A DNA stretch of 64,000 nucleotides, taken from the NCBI RefSeq assembly GCF_000482785.1, contig NZ_KI519499.1, positions 186,001 to 250,000 on the forward strand. The letters are read 5' to 3'. The notes under the pieces were generated by a model. The model made no database searches and was not told where the DNA came from. It saw only the letters and a list, made by a program, of their open reading frames with translations. This document shows, piece by piece, positions 11,039-23,600 of this stretch. Position numbers and translations under genes: made by a program. Numbering within the stretch: the first letter of the stretch is position 1; each line of letters opens with the position of its first letter. This DNA is from Derxia gummosa DSM 723 (lineage in GTDB: Bacteria > Pseudomonadota > Gammaproteobacteria > Burkholderiales > Burkholderiaceae_E).

Positions 11039-11518
11039 ATGAAGAAGATGCTTTGCGCCGCCGCTATCTGCCTGCTGCCTTTCGCGGCCGCTCATGCCGA
11101 TCCGGACATCGGCTGCGGCCTGGGCACGCAACTGTTCAAGGGCCAGTCGGGCCTCGCCGCCAAGGTTCTCGGCGCGACCACCAACGGCACCTTTGGCAAC
11201 CAGACCTTCGGCATCTCGTCGGGCACGCTGGGCTGCGGCAAGGACGGCGTGGTGACGGCCGATGCGCGCCGCTCGATGTTCGCCGGCGCCAACCTCGACC
11301 AGCTCGCCGCCGAAATGGCCGCCGGCGAAGGTGAAGCCCTCGACACCCTGGCCTCGCTCTACAACGTCGGCGCCGCCGACCGCGCCGCCTTCAACGCCCT
11401 GGCCCAGCGCGAATACGCGGCGATCTTCTCCCGTTCCGACGTGACGACCGCCGACGTGCTCGCCGGCCTCGACCGCGCCCTCGCCCGCGACGCCCGTCTG
11501 GCGCGCTACGTTGCGTAA
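11039..11518 (+). CDS. DUF3015 family secreted protein
   Basis: A 159-residue protein with a clear Sec signal peptide (MKKMLCAAAICLLPFAAAHA, cleavage before DPDIG). The mature part has the DUF3015 hallmarks: DIGCGLGTQLF near its start, a central GNQTFGISSGTLGC, and an alpha-helical end. The two cysteines (in GCGLG and TLGC) could form a disulfide. It should be periplasmic or envelope-associated; the family function is not known. AGGGAAC precedes the ATG. Its last eight bases overlap the possible TTG start of the DUF4105 gene, so the two are very probably co-transcribed and translationally coupled. Confidence 0.88.
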   Translation: MKKMLCAAAICLLPFAAAHADPDIGCGLGTQLFKGQSGLAAKVLGATTNGTFGNQTFGISSGTLGCGKDGVVTADARRSMFAGANLDQLAAEMAAGEGEALDTLASLYNVGAADRAAFNALAQREYAAIFSRSDVTTADVLAGLDRALARDARLARYVA

Positions 11519-13499
11519 GCCGGCTTTCCGCCTGCGCATGACGGCCCTGAGAAGGGCCGTTTTTGCGTGCGCGGCGGCCGTGACGCTGCTGACCGCGCAG
11601 CACGCCCGCGCCACCGGGCCGGCTCCGGCCCACGCGGCCGATGTCTCCGCCGAAGGCATTCCCGGCACCACCATCCCCGCCGAGCCTCCGCGCGTCGCCG
11701 CCGACGACCTCGCCGCCGAGCTGCCCGCTCGTGCCCGCGCCCTCGGCCTCGCGCGCGATCCGCGCTGGCTCGCGCTGCTGCACATCAACGGCGGCGACAC
11801 CCGCAGCGACGTCGAGAGCCGCTACTTCTTCCTCGCCGCCGACGGCGAGTCCGACCCCGAGGCCGAACTCGACGCGACACTGGCCGCCTTTCTCGATCCG
11901 GCCGACCGCGCCCCGCGCGACGAGCCGGCGCAATGCATCTTCGGCGCGCGTTTCCACTGGCTCGACGAGCAGCTGCATTTCGATTCGCGCATGCCGCGCC
12001 TCGCCTGCGAGCGCCGCGAAGCGTGGATGAGGATGCTCGCGCCCGATCGCGCCTGGGTGGTGTTTCCGGCGGCCTATCTGAACAATCCGTCGTCGATGTT
12101 CGGCCATACGCTGCTGCGGCTCGACGGCCGCGAGGTGCGCGCCGGCACGCCGCTGCTGGCTTACGCGGTCAATTTCGCGGCCAATTCCACCGACACGAAT
12201 GGCGCGCTGTTTGCGGTAAAGGGATTGTTCGGCGGCTATTCGGGGCAATTCAGCGTATTGCCGTATTACGAGAAGATCCGCGAATACGCGCGACTCGAAA
12301 GCCGCGATCTCTGGGAATACCCGCTCGATCTCGATGCGGCGCAAAAGCGCATGCTGCTGCTGCATCTGTGGGAATTGCGCGGCGCCGAATTCACCTATTA
12401 CTTCTTCACGCGCAATTGCTCGTATGAGCTGCTCACGCTGCTGAAGGTCGCGCGGCCCGATCTCGACTGGGGCGATGCCTTCCGCTGGCGCGCGATTCCC
12501 TCCGACACGCTGCGCGTGCTCGGTCCCCTGCTGGCCGGCCCGCCGGCCTGGCGACCGGCGCTGGCCACCACGGTCGGTCATCAGGCGGCCCAGCTCGCGC
12601 CGGCCGAGCGCATGGCGATGCTTGATCTCGCCGCCGGGCGGCTGGCGCCGGGCGACCTGCGGGCCGAACCCACCGCCCGCGCCCGCGCCCTTGGTCTCGC
12701 CAACGACCTCATCTTCTATCGCGCCAACGCCGGTGAACTGCCGCGCGACCAGGCCATCGCGCGCTCCCAGGCCCTGCTGCGCGCCCGCGCCGAGGCACCT
12801 GCGCCCGCCGGCTTTACGCCGCCCGAGCGCCCGGCCACCAGCCCCGACGGCGGCCACGCAACCCGCCGCGCCGTGGTCGAGACCGGCTGGCTCGGTGGCC
12901 GCCCCGGCGTCGGTCTGCGGCTGCGCCCGGCCTATCACGACCTGCTCGACGCGCCGGCCGGCTATGGCGCCGGGCAACAGATCGGCTTCCTCGACCTGCA
13001 TCTGCGCACCGACATCGACGGCCGCGACGCGCGCTGGGGCATCGACCTCGTCGATATCGTGTCGGTCGCGCCCTTCGATGCCGTGTTCCAGCCGATCTCC
13101 TGGCGTGTGCGCGGCGCGGTCGAACGCGCCGAACACGGCCGCCGGCTCGCCAGCGGCATCGTCGAGGGCGGTCCGGGCCTCACCCTCGGCCAGCCCGACC
13201 GCCTCGCCGCCTACGGATTCGCGATGACGCGCGCCGAAGCCAATGCCGATCTCGACCGCAATCTCGGGCTCGCCATCGGCCCCGTCATCGGCTTGCTCGG
13301 CCAGCCGCTGCCGGGCTGGCTCGCGCGGGTCGAGGCCGGCTGGCTGCGCGGCCTCGATTCGCCCGACCTGCATCGGCTCGCGGTCGAGCAGCGCTGGCGG
13401 CTCGCGACCGATCTGGCGCTCGGGCTGCGCCTGTCGAGCGGCGACCAGGCGGGCCGCCGGCTGCGCGAGGCCATGCTTGGCCTGCATGCCTATTTCTGA
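11511..13499 (+). CDS. DUF4105 domain envelope protein
   Basis: A protein of up to 662 residues. The frame opens at a TTG at 11511 that overlaps the end of the DUF3015 gene; the alternative start is ATG 11538 (MTALRRAVFACAAAV), which gives a more ordinary signal peptide cleaved after AHARA. The DUF4105 core is at about residues 160-330, with FPAAYLNNPSSMFGHTLLRL and FFTRNCSYELLTLL. These conserved His, Asn and Cys residues resemble a papain/NlpC-like catalytic set, but activity is unproven. The C-terminal 200 residues alternate hydrophobic and charged residues and end in F (GLHAYF), which suggests an outer-membrane beta-barrel or surface domain. Association with DUF3015 points to a shared envelope role. 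GC dips at about 12,180-12,430 without breaking the frame. Confidence 0.85.
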   Translation: MRKPAFRLRMTALRRAVFACAAAVTLLTAQHARATGPAPAHAADVSAEGIPGTTIPAEPPRVAADDLAAELPARARALGLARDPRWLALLHINGGDTRSDVESRYFFLAADGESDPEAELDATLAAFLDPADRAPRDEPAQCIFGARFHWLDEQLHFDSRMPRLACERREAWMRMLAPDRAWVVFPAAYLNNPSSMFGHTLLRLDGREVRAGTPLLAYAVNFAANSTDTNGALFAVKGLFGGYSGQFSVLPYYEKIREYARLESRDLWEYPLDLDAAQKRMLLLHLWELRGAEFTYYFFTRNCSYELLTLLKVARPDLDWGDAFRWRAIPSDTLRVLGPLLAGPPAWRPALATTVGHQAAQLAPAERMAMLDLAAGRLAPGDLRAEPTARARALGLANDLIFYRANAGELPRDQAIARSQALLRARAEAPAPAGFTPPERPATSPDGGHATRRAVVETGWLGGRPGVGLRLRPAYHDLLDAPAGYGAGQQIGFLDLHLRTDIDGRDARWGIDLVDIVSVAPFDAVFQPISWRVRGAVERAEHGRRLASGIVEGGPGLTLGQPDRLAAYGFAMTRAEANADLDRNLGLAIGPVIGLLGQPLPGWLARVEAGWLRGLDSPDLHRLAVEQRWRLATDLALGLRLSSGDQAGRRLREAMLGLHAYF

Positions 13500-13710
13500 C
13501 GCCGCCGGTCACGCCTTGCCGGCCGCCGGTCATCACGTCGAGGCTCGCCGCCTCTCGCGGCTGACGTCGCCCCGGCGACGGCGGCATCCTCGCAGCCAAC
13601 GTCCGGCGGCGGCGCCGGGATGGTGGCCGCCGCCGGAGAGACGGCCCGGACCGCCGTGCCAGTTCGGCACCCGCACCGCCGCCCACAATCCCCGGACAGG
13701 AGACACCACG

Positions 13711-14172
13711 ATGATCCGCAGAACCCTGCTCGCCGCCGGCCTCGCGCTCGCCACCGGCCTCACCCAGGCACAGAACGTCACCATCAACCAGAACGCCGCG
13801 GTGCTCGGCAACTTCACGGCGCAGAACTGGCTGTCGAATTCGCCGCTCGCCTTGTACACCGTGCCCGCGGGCGTGACCGCGCGCATCACCGACGTCACGG
13901 TCTGGGGCGGCGAGATCGCGGCCGGCCGCACCTGCTCGATCGTGTTGTATTGCAGCGCGAGCTCAGGCACCGACCTCACCTACTTCATGGCCGACGCCGG
14001 CAAATCGACCCTCTACAACTTCAACTCCGGCCTCACCTGCAAGGCCGGCGCGAAGTTCTTCGCCTACTACTACGCGCCCACCACCTACTCGGCCGAGAGC
14101 CAGCGCTGCGCCAACGGCGGCCAGGGCCAGAACACGCCCTGGCTGATCCTGCGCGGCGTGCTCTACCGCTGA
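13711..14172 (+). CDS. small secreted protein of unknown function
   Basis: A 153-residue protein not recognised as a known family. The ATG at 13711 follows AGGAG at a spacing of 8-9 bases. A signal peptide (MIRRTLLAAGLALATGLTQA, cleavage before QNVTIN) is clear. The mature chain is rich in Asn, Thr and aromatic residues and looks all-beta, with four cysteines (RTCSIVLYCS, LTCKAG, QRCANG) that could form two disulfides. It is therefore likely folded in the periplasm or outside the cell. It lies 211 bp downstream of the DUF4105 gene and converges on ettA, so it may be its own transcription unit. Function is unknown; a lectin-like or colonisation-factor-like fold is only a guess. Confidence 0.75.
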   Translation: MIRRTLLAAGLALATGLTQAQNVTINQNAAVLGNFTAQNWLSNSPLALYTVPAGVTARITDVTVWGGEIAAGRTCSIVLYCSASSGTDLTYFMADAGKSTLYNFNSGLTCKAGAKFFAYYYAPTTYSAESQRCANGGQGQNTPWLILRGVLYR

Positions 14173-14219
14173 CCTGACGCGATGGCCGGGCAACCGCTCC
14201 AGGTGCCCGGCCGCGCGGC

Positions 14220-15881
<1,662 letters not shown>

Positions 15882-16069
15882 GTTGCGGTGCAGAAAAAAT
15901 CGGTGGAGCGCGACACGCGCCGGATCGCCGGAGGTTACCAGCGCCGCCTGGAGCCACTTGTGCGCCAGAATCGGGGGCGGATGCCGCCGAACGCGCATGC
16001 AAGCGCGCCGCGCCGGCCTCCACGCCCCGCGCGACCGACCGCGAGCCGGTCGCCCAACGCCTCCGGACC

Positions 16070-18085
16070 ATGACCAAGAACCCGCCCCGGCTACCGCCGC
16101 ATCCGCCGATCGAGGCGCGCCTGCGTGCCGAACTGCTGTCGTCAGGCCTGCAGCAGGCGCGGGCCAGCAGCGCGAGCTTCGCCGCCAGCCGGCTCGCCAT
16201 CGCCGCGATCGGCCTTCTCAACGGCATCGTCGTCGAATCGCTGATGGTGGCGATCGCCACGCTGGCGGTGGTGGTGCACCGCGTGCATCTGCTGAAGCGC
16301 TTTCCGCCGATCGGCATCGATCCGGCCGAGCAGCGCCCGGTCGTGCGCACGATGGAACTCAACTGCGCGCTCAACTCCGCGATCTCGCTGTTCGCGGTGG
16401 CGACCATCGAGCGTCATGTGCCGATGCAGCAGGGCATGCTCATCCTCGTGATCCTCGCCGTCTCGCTCACGGTGGCCGGCCAGTACACGGCGCTGATCGG
16501 CCGCTGCTTCGTGATCTACATGATTCCGCACCTGCTGGCGATCGGGCTGGCCGGGCTGCTCGGGCCGCCGGTGCTGCTGGTCGTGGCGGCGACGCTGCTG
16601 CCGATGCTGTTCTTCACCCTGCGACGCAGCTCGACGCAGTTCCGCGAGATGGTGGAAAACTCGATCCGGCAGCGCATGGAGCTGGTCGATGCCAACGCCG
16701 CGCTGACCGAGGCGCGCGATGGCGCCGAGGCCGCGAGCCGCGCGAAGAGCCAGTTCCTGGCCAGCATGAGCCATGAGATCCGCACCCCGCTCAACGGCGT
16801 GCTGGGCACGCTCGACATGCTCAGGCGCAGCCGGCTCGACCCGAAGCAGCGCCACATGGTCGAGACCGCCGCCTCGTCCAGCGACCAGCTGCTGCATGTG
16901 CTCAACGAGGTGCTGGACCTGTCGAAGATCGAGGCCGGCCGCATGGAGATCGAACCGGTGCCGGTGGTGCCGGGCGCGATCGCGCAGGCGGCGGTCAACC
17001 TGTTCAACGCCTCGGCGCGCTCGCGGCAGATCGAGCTGCGCTGCGAGGCCGCGCCCGACCTGCCGCGCCTCGTGCTGCTCGACCCGGCGCGCACGCGGCA
17101 GGTGCTGCTCAACCTGATCGGCAATGCGATCAAGTTCACCGAGCGTGGCGGCGTGACCGTGCGGGTCCGGCGGCTGTCGGACGGGCCCGATCGCCTCGAC
17201 CGGCTGCGCTTCGAGGTGGCCGACACCGGCATCGGCATGACGCCGGACGCGCTCGGCCGGCTGTTCGAGCCCTTCACTCAGGTGGATCAGTCCAACCGGC
17301 GGCGCCACGGCGGCAGCGGCCTGGGCCTGGCGATCAGCCGCCGGCTGGCCGAGGCGATGGCGGGTTCGCTCGACGCGATCAGTACCGCCGGCATCGGCTC
17401 GACCTTCCGCTTCGACTTGCCGCTGGTCGAGCCCGATCCGCTCGCCTGGGCACATTGCCCGCCCCCGGCGCCCAGTCCGGCGACGGCGGCCAGCCCGGCG
17501 CCAAGCCCGGCCGGTTTCGTCGGACTGCCGGGCGGCGCCGACGAGGCCGGCTATCCGCAGACCAACATCGGCGCCACCCAGTTCGGCCCGCTCGACTTCG
17601 GTCCGTCGCGCTTCGTGCCGCTCGGCGACGAACCGGCCGATTCGGCCACCGGCCCGGCCGATCCCGGCACGCTGCCGCCGGCGTTGCGTCCGGCGCGGGT
17701 GCTGCTGGTGGAGGACAACGTGGTCAATCGACTGCTCGCCTCGACCATGCTCGAACAGCTCGGCCTCGACGTGACCGAGGCCGAGGACGGCGAGACCGGC
17801 TGCGAACTGGCGCGACGCGAGCGCTACGACCTCGTGCTCATGGACTGCCAGATGCCCGGCATGGACGGCTTCGCGACGACCGCCGGCATCCGCGAGGACG
17901 AGCACAGGCGCGGAATGACGCGGGTGCCGATCGTGGCGCTCACCGCCAGCGCCATGCCCGGCGATGCCGATGCCTGCCTGCGCGCCGGCATGGACGGCTA
18001 TCTGTCCAAGCCCTACACGCTCGACCAGCTGCGCGCGGTGCTCGCGCCTTGGCTCGGCGCCGAGCCGTCGGCGCTGCGGGCCTGA
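16070..18085 (+). CDS. hybrid sensor histidine kinase / response regulator
   Basis: A 671-residue membrane kinase. The first 185 residues hold six or so hydrophobic segments (for example 121-137 and 147-182) and no large periplasmic domain, so it may sense a membrane or intracellular signal. A short coiled coil leads to the HisKA domain with H235 in SMSHEIRTPLNG, then HATPase_c (NLIGNAIKF, DTGIGM, GGSGLGLAI). A Pro/Ala-rich linker (about 460-540) precedes a receiver domain with phospho-acceptor D592 in LVLMDCQMPGMDG and the lysine in YLSKPY. No Hpt domain is present, so a separate phosphotransfer protein is expected. It is divergent from ettA and ends 3 bp before the converging trhO. It is of the same general type as the kinase at 35012-36850. 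Confidence 0.93.
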   Translation: MTKNPPRLPPHPPIEARLRAELLSSGLQQARASSASFAASRLAIAAIGLLNGIVVESLMVAIATLAVVVHRVHLLKRFPPIGIDPAEQRPVVRTMELNCALNSAISLFAVATIERHVPMQQGMLILVILAVSLTVAGQYTALIGRCFVIYMIPHLLAIGLAGLLGPPVLLVVAATLLPMLFFTLRRSSTQFREMVENSIRQRMELVDANAALTEARDGAEAASRAKSQFLASMSHEIRTPLNGVLGTLDMLRRSRLDPKQRHMVETAASSSDQLLHVLNEVLDLSKIEAGRMEIEPVPVVPGAIAQAAVNLFNASARSRQIELRCEAAPDLPRLVLLDPARTRQVLLNLIGNAIKFTERGGVTVRVRRLSDGPDRLDRLRFEVADTGIGMTPDALGRLFEPFTQVDQSNRRRHGGSGLGLAISRRLAEAMAGSLDAISTAGIGSTFRFDLPLVEPDPLAWAHCPPPAPSPATAASPAPSPAGFVGLPGGADEAGYPQTNIGATQFGPLDFGPSRFVPLGDEPADSATGPADPGTLPPALRPARVLLVEDNVVNRLLASTMLEQLGLDVTEAEDGETGCELARRERYDLVLMDCQMPGMDGFATTAGIREDEHRRGMTRVPIVALTASAMPGDADACLRAGMDGYLSKPYTLDQLRAVLAPWLGAEPSALRA

Positions 18086-18088
18086 GCT

Positions 18089-18835
18089 TCAGCGCGCCGG
18101 CGCGAGCGCGTCGTCGAGGCTTTCGCGCTCGTCGAACACGAAACAGCGGCCGTGCCAGTGCGCGCCGCCTTCCAGCTCCAGGTACTTGAGAATGCCGCCG
18201 TCGAGCTGCCAGACATGGTCGTAACCATCCTCGCGCATCGCGAGCACGGCCTTCTCGCAGCGGATGCCGCCAGTGCAGAAGGTGACGACCGTGCTTCCGG
18301 CTAGCCACGCCGCGTCGGCGGCAGCCACGGCCGGGAACTGGCTGAAGCGGTCGATGCGATAGTCGATCGCGCCGTCGAAGCTGCCGGCGTCCACCTCGAA
18401 GGCATTGCGGGTGTCCATCAGCACAACCGGGCGACCGGCGTCGTCGTGGCCGGCGTCGAGCCAGCGCCGCAGCGTGGCGGGCGCGACGGCGGGTGCGCGC
18501 TCGCGGGTCGGATCGACCGGTCGCTTCATCGTGATGATTTCGCGCTTGATGCGCACCCGCATGCGCTTGAACGGCACATCGGCGGAGAAGGATTCCTTGG
18601 GCGCGAGACCAGTGAAGCGCGGGTCGGCCTCGATCCAGCTCACGAAGGCATCGATGGCGGCGCGCGCACCGGCGAGGAAGAGGTTGATGCCTTCGGGCGC
18701 GATCAGGATCGTGCCCTTGAGTTCGAGCTCGGCGCAGCGCTTGCGCAGGCCTTCGGCGAGACCGGGCAGATCGTCGAGCGCGACGAAGCGGTAGGCCGAG
18801 ATATTGACGATGGTGCTGGCTTCGGACGGCGACAT
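18089..18835 (-). CDS. trhO: tRNA uridine-34 hydroxylase (rhodanese-like)
   Basis: A 248-residue protein with the UPF0176/TrhO arrangement: an acylphosphatase-like N-terminal domain ([18 protein letters not shown]) and a rhodanese domain with the active-site loop [11 protein letters not shown] (C187 and C193). TrhO carries out O2-dependent hydroxylation of U34 in some tRNAs, the first step to 5-methoxyuridine (known for E. coli and B. subtilis). It is shorter than the E. coli enzyme because it lacks the C-terminal zinc-binding extension, as many beta- and alphaproteobacterial members do. The start at 18835 ([15 protein letters not shown]) fits the family although no strong RBS is seen. It converges on the kinase gene and is divergent from the efflux operon. 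Confidence 0.88.
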   Translation of the reverse strand: MSPSEASTIVNISAYRFVALDDLPGLAEGLRKRCAELELKGTILIAPEGINLFLAGARAAIDAFVSWIEADPRFTGLAPKESFSADVPFKRMRVRIKREIITMKRPVDPTRERAPAVAPATLRRWLDAGHDDAGRPVVLMDTRNAFEVDAGSFDGAIDYRIDRFSQFPAVAAADAAWLAGSTVVTFCTGGIRCEKAVLAMREDGYDHVWQLDGGILKYLELEGGAHWHGRCFVFDERESLDDALAPAR

Positions 18836-19020
18836 GGCGGCGCGGAAACGACGGAAAGGATGGCTATGGGCGGGGGCGCGCAGTGTAGTCGCGCGGGGCG
18901 TCGATAATCGCCGCCCGGCCCGCCGCCGACGCAACGCGCGGTTGCAATTCGCGTCTTTCCAGCGGCTCCGGTTTGCACTGCACTCGCCACCTTCGCCGCT
19001 GTCCTCCCCCCGTCTTCTCC

Positions 19021-20625
19021 ATGAACCAGAACAATCATCGTGACCGTGCCTTCGCAGCGGCCGGTCCGGATGCGCGCCCTGCCCTGTCCGTTCTTCCGTC
19101 AGCGTGCGGGGTCACGCCTGCGGCGCGCGCGGGCATCGATGACCCGGTGCCGCCGCGGACGGACACCGGACCGGCGATGCGCCGGGCCGGTGCCGGTCGG
19201 ACGGGCGCGCGACGCGCCGGCGGGCGGGCGCTCTGGTGGCTGCTGGCCCTGGTGGCCGTGGCCGCGCTCGGTTTCGCGGGCGGTCGCAAGTGGAGCGGCG
19301 GCACGGCAGCCGATGCGCAGTCGGCCGCATCGGCTGCCGGCGGTACCCAGGGCGGACCGGGCGGCGCCTCGGGGCCGGGCGGCGGATCGGGCGTGCCGGG
19401 CGGCGCGGAAGGTCGGCGCCAGGACGGCCCGCCGGGCGGCGGCAAACGTGGCGGTGACGCCAGCCGGCCCCAACCTGTCGTGGTCGAGACGGCGCGCAGC
19501 GGCACCCTGCGCGTGATCCAGCCGGCGGTCGGCACTGTCACCCCGCTCGCCACCGTGACGGTGCGCACCCGCGTCGACGGCACGCTCGACAAGCTGCTGT
19601 TCAACGAGGGCGACGTGGTCAAGGCCGGCCAGCCGCTGGCGCTGATCGACCCGCGCGCCTACGACGTCGCGCTCCAGCAGGCGAAGGGCCAGCTCGCGCG
19701 CGACGAGGCGCTGCTGGCCAATGCGCGCGTCGATCTGGAGCGCTATCGCGGCCTGCTCGCCCAGGATTCGATCGCGCGCCAGCAGGTCGACACGCAAGCC
19801 GCGCTCGTGCGCCAGTACGAGGCGACGGTGCAGGTGGACAAGGCGGCGGTGGCGAGCGCGGAACTCAATCTTTCGTACACGCGCATCACCGCGCCGGTCG
19901 CGGGCCGCATCGGCCTGCGCCAGGTCGATCAGGGCAACCTCGTGCGCACGAGCGACAGCGACGGCCTCGTCGTCATCACCCAGCTCGCGCCGATCTCGGT
20001 GCTGTTCTCGATTCCGGAATCGGTGCTGCCGCGCGTGCGGGCGGCGCTCGCCGGCGGCAAGCCGCTCGTGGCCGAAGCCTGGGACCGCGACCAGCGCAAG
20101 CTGCTCGCGACCGGCAGCGTCGCCACGCTCGACAACCTCATCGACACCTCCACCGGCACCGTCAAGCTGCGCGCGCGCTTCGCCAATGGCGACGGTGCGC
20201 TGTTCCCGAACCAGTTCGTCAACCTGCGGCTCGTGGTCGATGCGCTCGACGGCGCGACGCTCGTGCCGACCGCCGCCCTGCTGCGCGGCAGCCAGGGCGC
20301 CTTCGTCTATCGCGTGGGCGAGGACAAGGCGGTGGCCGTCGTGCCGGTGCGCGCCGGCGCGAGCGAAGGCGAGAACACCGCGATTGAAGCCGGCCTCAAG
20401 CCCGGCGACGTGGTCGTGATCGAAGGCACCGACAAGCTGCGCGAAGGCGCGAAGGTCGATCCGGTGCCGCGCGCGACGGCCGCTAACGCTGGCGCCGAGC
20501 CGCCGAAGCGCAAGCGCGGCGACGCGGGCAAGCCCGCCGACGGCGCCGCGCCGGCCGGCGGCAATGCCGCGCCCGCCCAAGGCAGCGCCGCCACGCCCGC
20601 TCCCGCCGCCCGTCCCGCGCAATGA
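19021..20625 (+). CDS. RND efflux periplasmic adaptor, MdtA-like
   Basis: The membrane-fusion protein of a tripartite RND pump. From the ATG at 19021 it is 534 residues; an ATG at 19177 ([13 protein letters not shown]) would put the membrane anchor ([18 protein letters not shown]) close to the N terminus and may be the true start. Neither has a strong RBS. After a Gly/Ser/Pro-rich spacer come the lipoyl half-motifs ([20 protein letters not shown] and [16 protein letters not shown]), an alpha-hairpin ([20 protein letters not shown]), the beta-barrel domain and an Ala/Pro-rich tail. It bridges the pump and the outer-membrane channel. It overlaps the first pump gene by ATGA, so the two are translationally coupled. 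It heads an operon with the genes up to 30118. Confidence 0.9.
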   Translation: MNQNNHRDRAFAAAGPDARPALSVLPSACGVTPAARAGIDDPVPPRTDTGPAMRRAGAGRTGARRAGGRALWWLLALVAVAALGFAGGRKWSGGTAADAQSAASAAGGTQGGPGGASGPGGGSGVPGGAEGRRQDGPPGGGKRGGDASRPQPVVVETARSGTLRVIQPAVGTVTPLATVTVRTRVDGTLDKLLFNEGDVVKAGQPLALIDPRAYDVALQQAKGQLARDEALLANARVDLERYRGLLAQDSIARQQVDTQAALVRQYEATVQVDKAAVASAELNLSYTRITAPVAGRIGLRQVDQGNLVRTSDSDGLVVITQLAPISVLFSIPESVLPRVRAALAGGKPLVAEAWDRDQRKLLATGSVATLDNLIDTSTGTVKLRARFANGDGALFPNQFVNLRLVVDALDGATLVPTAALLRGSQGAFVYRVGEDKAVAVVPVRAGASEGENTAIEAGLKPGDVVVIEGTDKLREGAKVDPVPRATAANAGAEPPKRKRGDAGKPADGAAPAGGNAAPAQGSAATPAPAARPAQ

Positions 20626-23600
20626 ACCCCTCCCGCCTGTTCATCCTGCGGCCGGTGGCGACCTCGCTGCTGATGCTCGCGATCCTGCTGTCGGGCCTGT
20701 TCGCGTGGAAGCAGCTGCCGCTGTCGGCCCTGCCCGAGGTGGACTACCCGACGATCCAGGTCGTCACGCTCTACCCCGGCGCCAGCCCCGAGGTCGTCAC
20801 CTCGTCGATCACCGCGCCGCTCGAACGCCAGTTCGGCCAGATGCCCGGCCTCAAGCAGATGCTGTCCACCAGCTCGGGCGGCGCCTCGGTCATCACGCTG
20901 CAATTCACGCTCGACCTCACGCTCGACGTGGCCGAGCAGCAGGTGCAGGCCGCGATCAACGCCGGCAGCAACCTGCTGCCGAGCGACCTGCCCCAGCCGC
21001 CCATCTACAACAAGGTCAATCCGGCCGACGCGCCCATCCTCACGCTCGCCGTCACCTCGGAGACGATGGCGCTGCCGCGCGTGCAGAACCTCGTCGATAC
21101 CCGCGTCGCGCAGAAGATCTCCCAGCTGCCGGGCGTGGGCCTCGTCACGCTGTCGGGCGGGCAGAAGCCGGCGGTGCGCATCCAGGCCAACCCCACGGCG
21201 CTCGCCTCCTACGGCATGAGCCTGGATGACCTGCGCACCGCCATCACCAACGGCAACACCAGCCAGGCCAAGGGCGCCTTCGACGGCCCGATCCGCGGCT
21301 CGACCATCGACGCCAACGACCAGCTCCGCTCCGCCGACGAGTACCGCAAGCTCATCATCGCCTGGCGCGGCGGCAACCCCGTGCGCCTCGGCGATGTGGC
21401 CAGCGTGCTCGACGGCGCCGAGAACGACCAGCTCGCCGCCTGGGCCGGCAATGCGAAGGACGGCGTCAAGGCCGGCATCGTCATCAACGTGCAGCGCCAG
21501 CCCGGCGCCAACGTGATCGAGACCGTCAACCGCGTGAAGGCGCTGCTGCCGCAATTGCAGGGCGGCCTGCCCGGCGCGGTGCAGGTGCAGCTCCTCACCG
21601 ACCGCACCACCACCATCCGCGCCTCGGTGCGCGACGTGCAGCACGAGCTGATGCTGGCGGTGGTGCTGGTGGTGGCGGTGATCTTCCTGTTCCTGCGCAA
21701 CTGGCGCGCCACGATCATCCCGAGCGTCGCTGTGCCGCTGTCGCTCGTGGGCACCTTCGGCGTCATGTACCTCGCGGGCTTCAGCATCAACAACCTCACG
21801 CTGATGGCGCTCACGATCGCCGCCGGCTTCGTGGTGGATGACGCCATCGTCGTCATCGAGAACATCTCGCGCTATCTGGAGCACGGCGAGAAGCCCGGCG
21901 ATCCGCCGCTGTCGCCGCTCGCGGCGGCGCTGCGCGGCAGCGAGCAGATCGGCTTCACGATCATCTCGCTCACGGTGTCGCTGGTGGCGGTGCTGATCCC
22001 GCTGCTGTTCATGGGCGACGTGGTGGGCCGGCTTTTCCGCGAATTCGCCATCACGCTCGCGGTCGCCATCCTCATCTCGGCCGTGGTGTCGCTCACGCTC
22101 ACGCCGATGATGTGCGCGCGGCTGCTGCGCCACGTGCCCGAGGCCGAGCAGGGCCGGTTCTACCGCGTGAGCGAGGCGTTCTTCGCGCGCGTGATCGCGG
22201 GCTACGGTCGGCTGCTTGCGCGCGTGCTCGATCACCAGCCGCTCGTGCTCGCGGTCGCCTTCGGCACGCTGGCGCTGACGGCGGCGCTGTATGTGCTCGT
22301 GCCCAAGGGCTTCTTCCCGACCCAGGACACGGGCGTGATCCAGGCCACGACCGAGGCCGACCAGAGCGTGAGCTTTGCCGCGATGGCCGAGCGCCAGCAG
22401 CGCGCCGCCGCGCTCGTCGCCGCCGACCCGGACGTGGAAAGCGTCAGCAGCTTCATCGGCGTGGACGGCACCAACGCCACGCTCAACAGCGGCCGGCTGC
22501 TCATCAACCTGCGCCCGATCGAGGACCGCAAGGCGCGCGCGCCCGAGATCATCCGGCGCCTGCAAGCGCGTGCAAGCGAGCTGACCGGCATCGCGCTCTA
22601 CATGCAGCCGGTGCAGGACCTGACGATCGACGACCGCATCGCGCGCACCCAGTACCAGTTCACCCTCAGCACGCCCGACCTGGCCGAACTCAGCGCCTGG
22701 GTGCCGCGCCTCATGGAAGAACTGCGCACGCTGCCGCAACTCGCCGACATCGCCACCGACCTCCAGGACAAGGGCTTGCAGGCCTACATCGAGATCGACC
22801 GCGACGCCGCCGCCCGCCTGGGCGTGACCACCGCCGCGATCGACAACGCGCTCTACAATGCCTACGGCCAGCGCCTCGTCTCGACCATCTTCACACAGAC
22901 GAGCCAGTACCGCGTCGTGCTGGAAGTGGCGCCCGAGGCGCGCACCGGCCTCGCCGCGCTCGAAAACCTCTACGTGCCCGCGACCGGCAACATCGCGACG
23001 ACCAGCGCAGCCAATGCCAACTCCGCCCCGGCCGGCGCGAGCCTGACGACGAGCGTGTCGTCATCGCGCACGGCGCAGGTGCCGCTGTCGGCGGTGGCGC
23101 GCGTGGTCGAGCGGCCGACGGCGCTCGCGATCAGCCATGTGGGCCAGTTCCCGGCCGCGACCGTGAGCTTCAACCTCGCGCCGGGCGCGTCGCTGGGCGA
23201 TGCGGTCAAGGCGATCGAGGCGGCCGAGCAGCGCATCGGCATGCCGGCGAGCGTGGGCACGTCCTTCCAGGGCGCGGCGCTGGCCTTCCGCGCCTCGCTC
23301 GACAACACGCTGCTGCTGATCGTGGCAGCGATCGTGACGATGTACATCGTGCTGGGCGTGCTCTACGAGAGCTACATCCATCCGGTCACGATTCTCTCGA
23401 CGTTGCCGTCGGCCGGCGTGGGCGCGCTGCTGGCGCTGATGCTGAGCGGCAGCGACCTCGGGATCATCGGGATCATCGGGATCGTGCTGCTGATCGGGAT
23501 CGTGAAGAAGAACGCGATCATGATGATCGACTTCGCGCTCGACGCCGAACGGCACCAGGGGATGGCACCGCGCGAAGCGATCTTCCAGGCCTGCCTGCTG

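Noticed and set aside
11391..13487. Minus-strand open frame of about 700 codons
   Set aside because: It is antisense to the DUF4105 gene, with no signal, RBS or domain.
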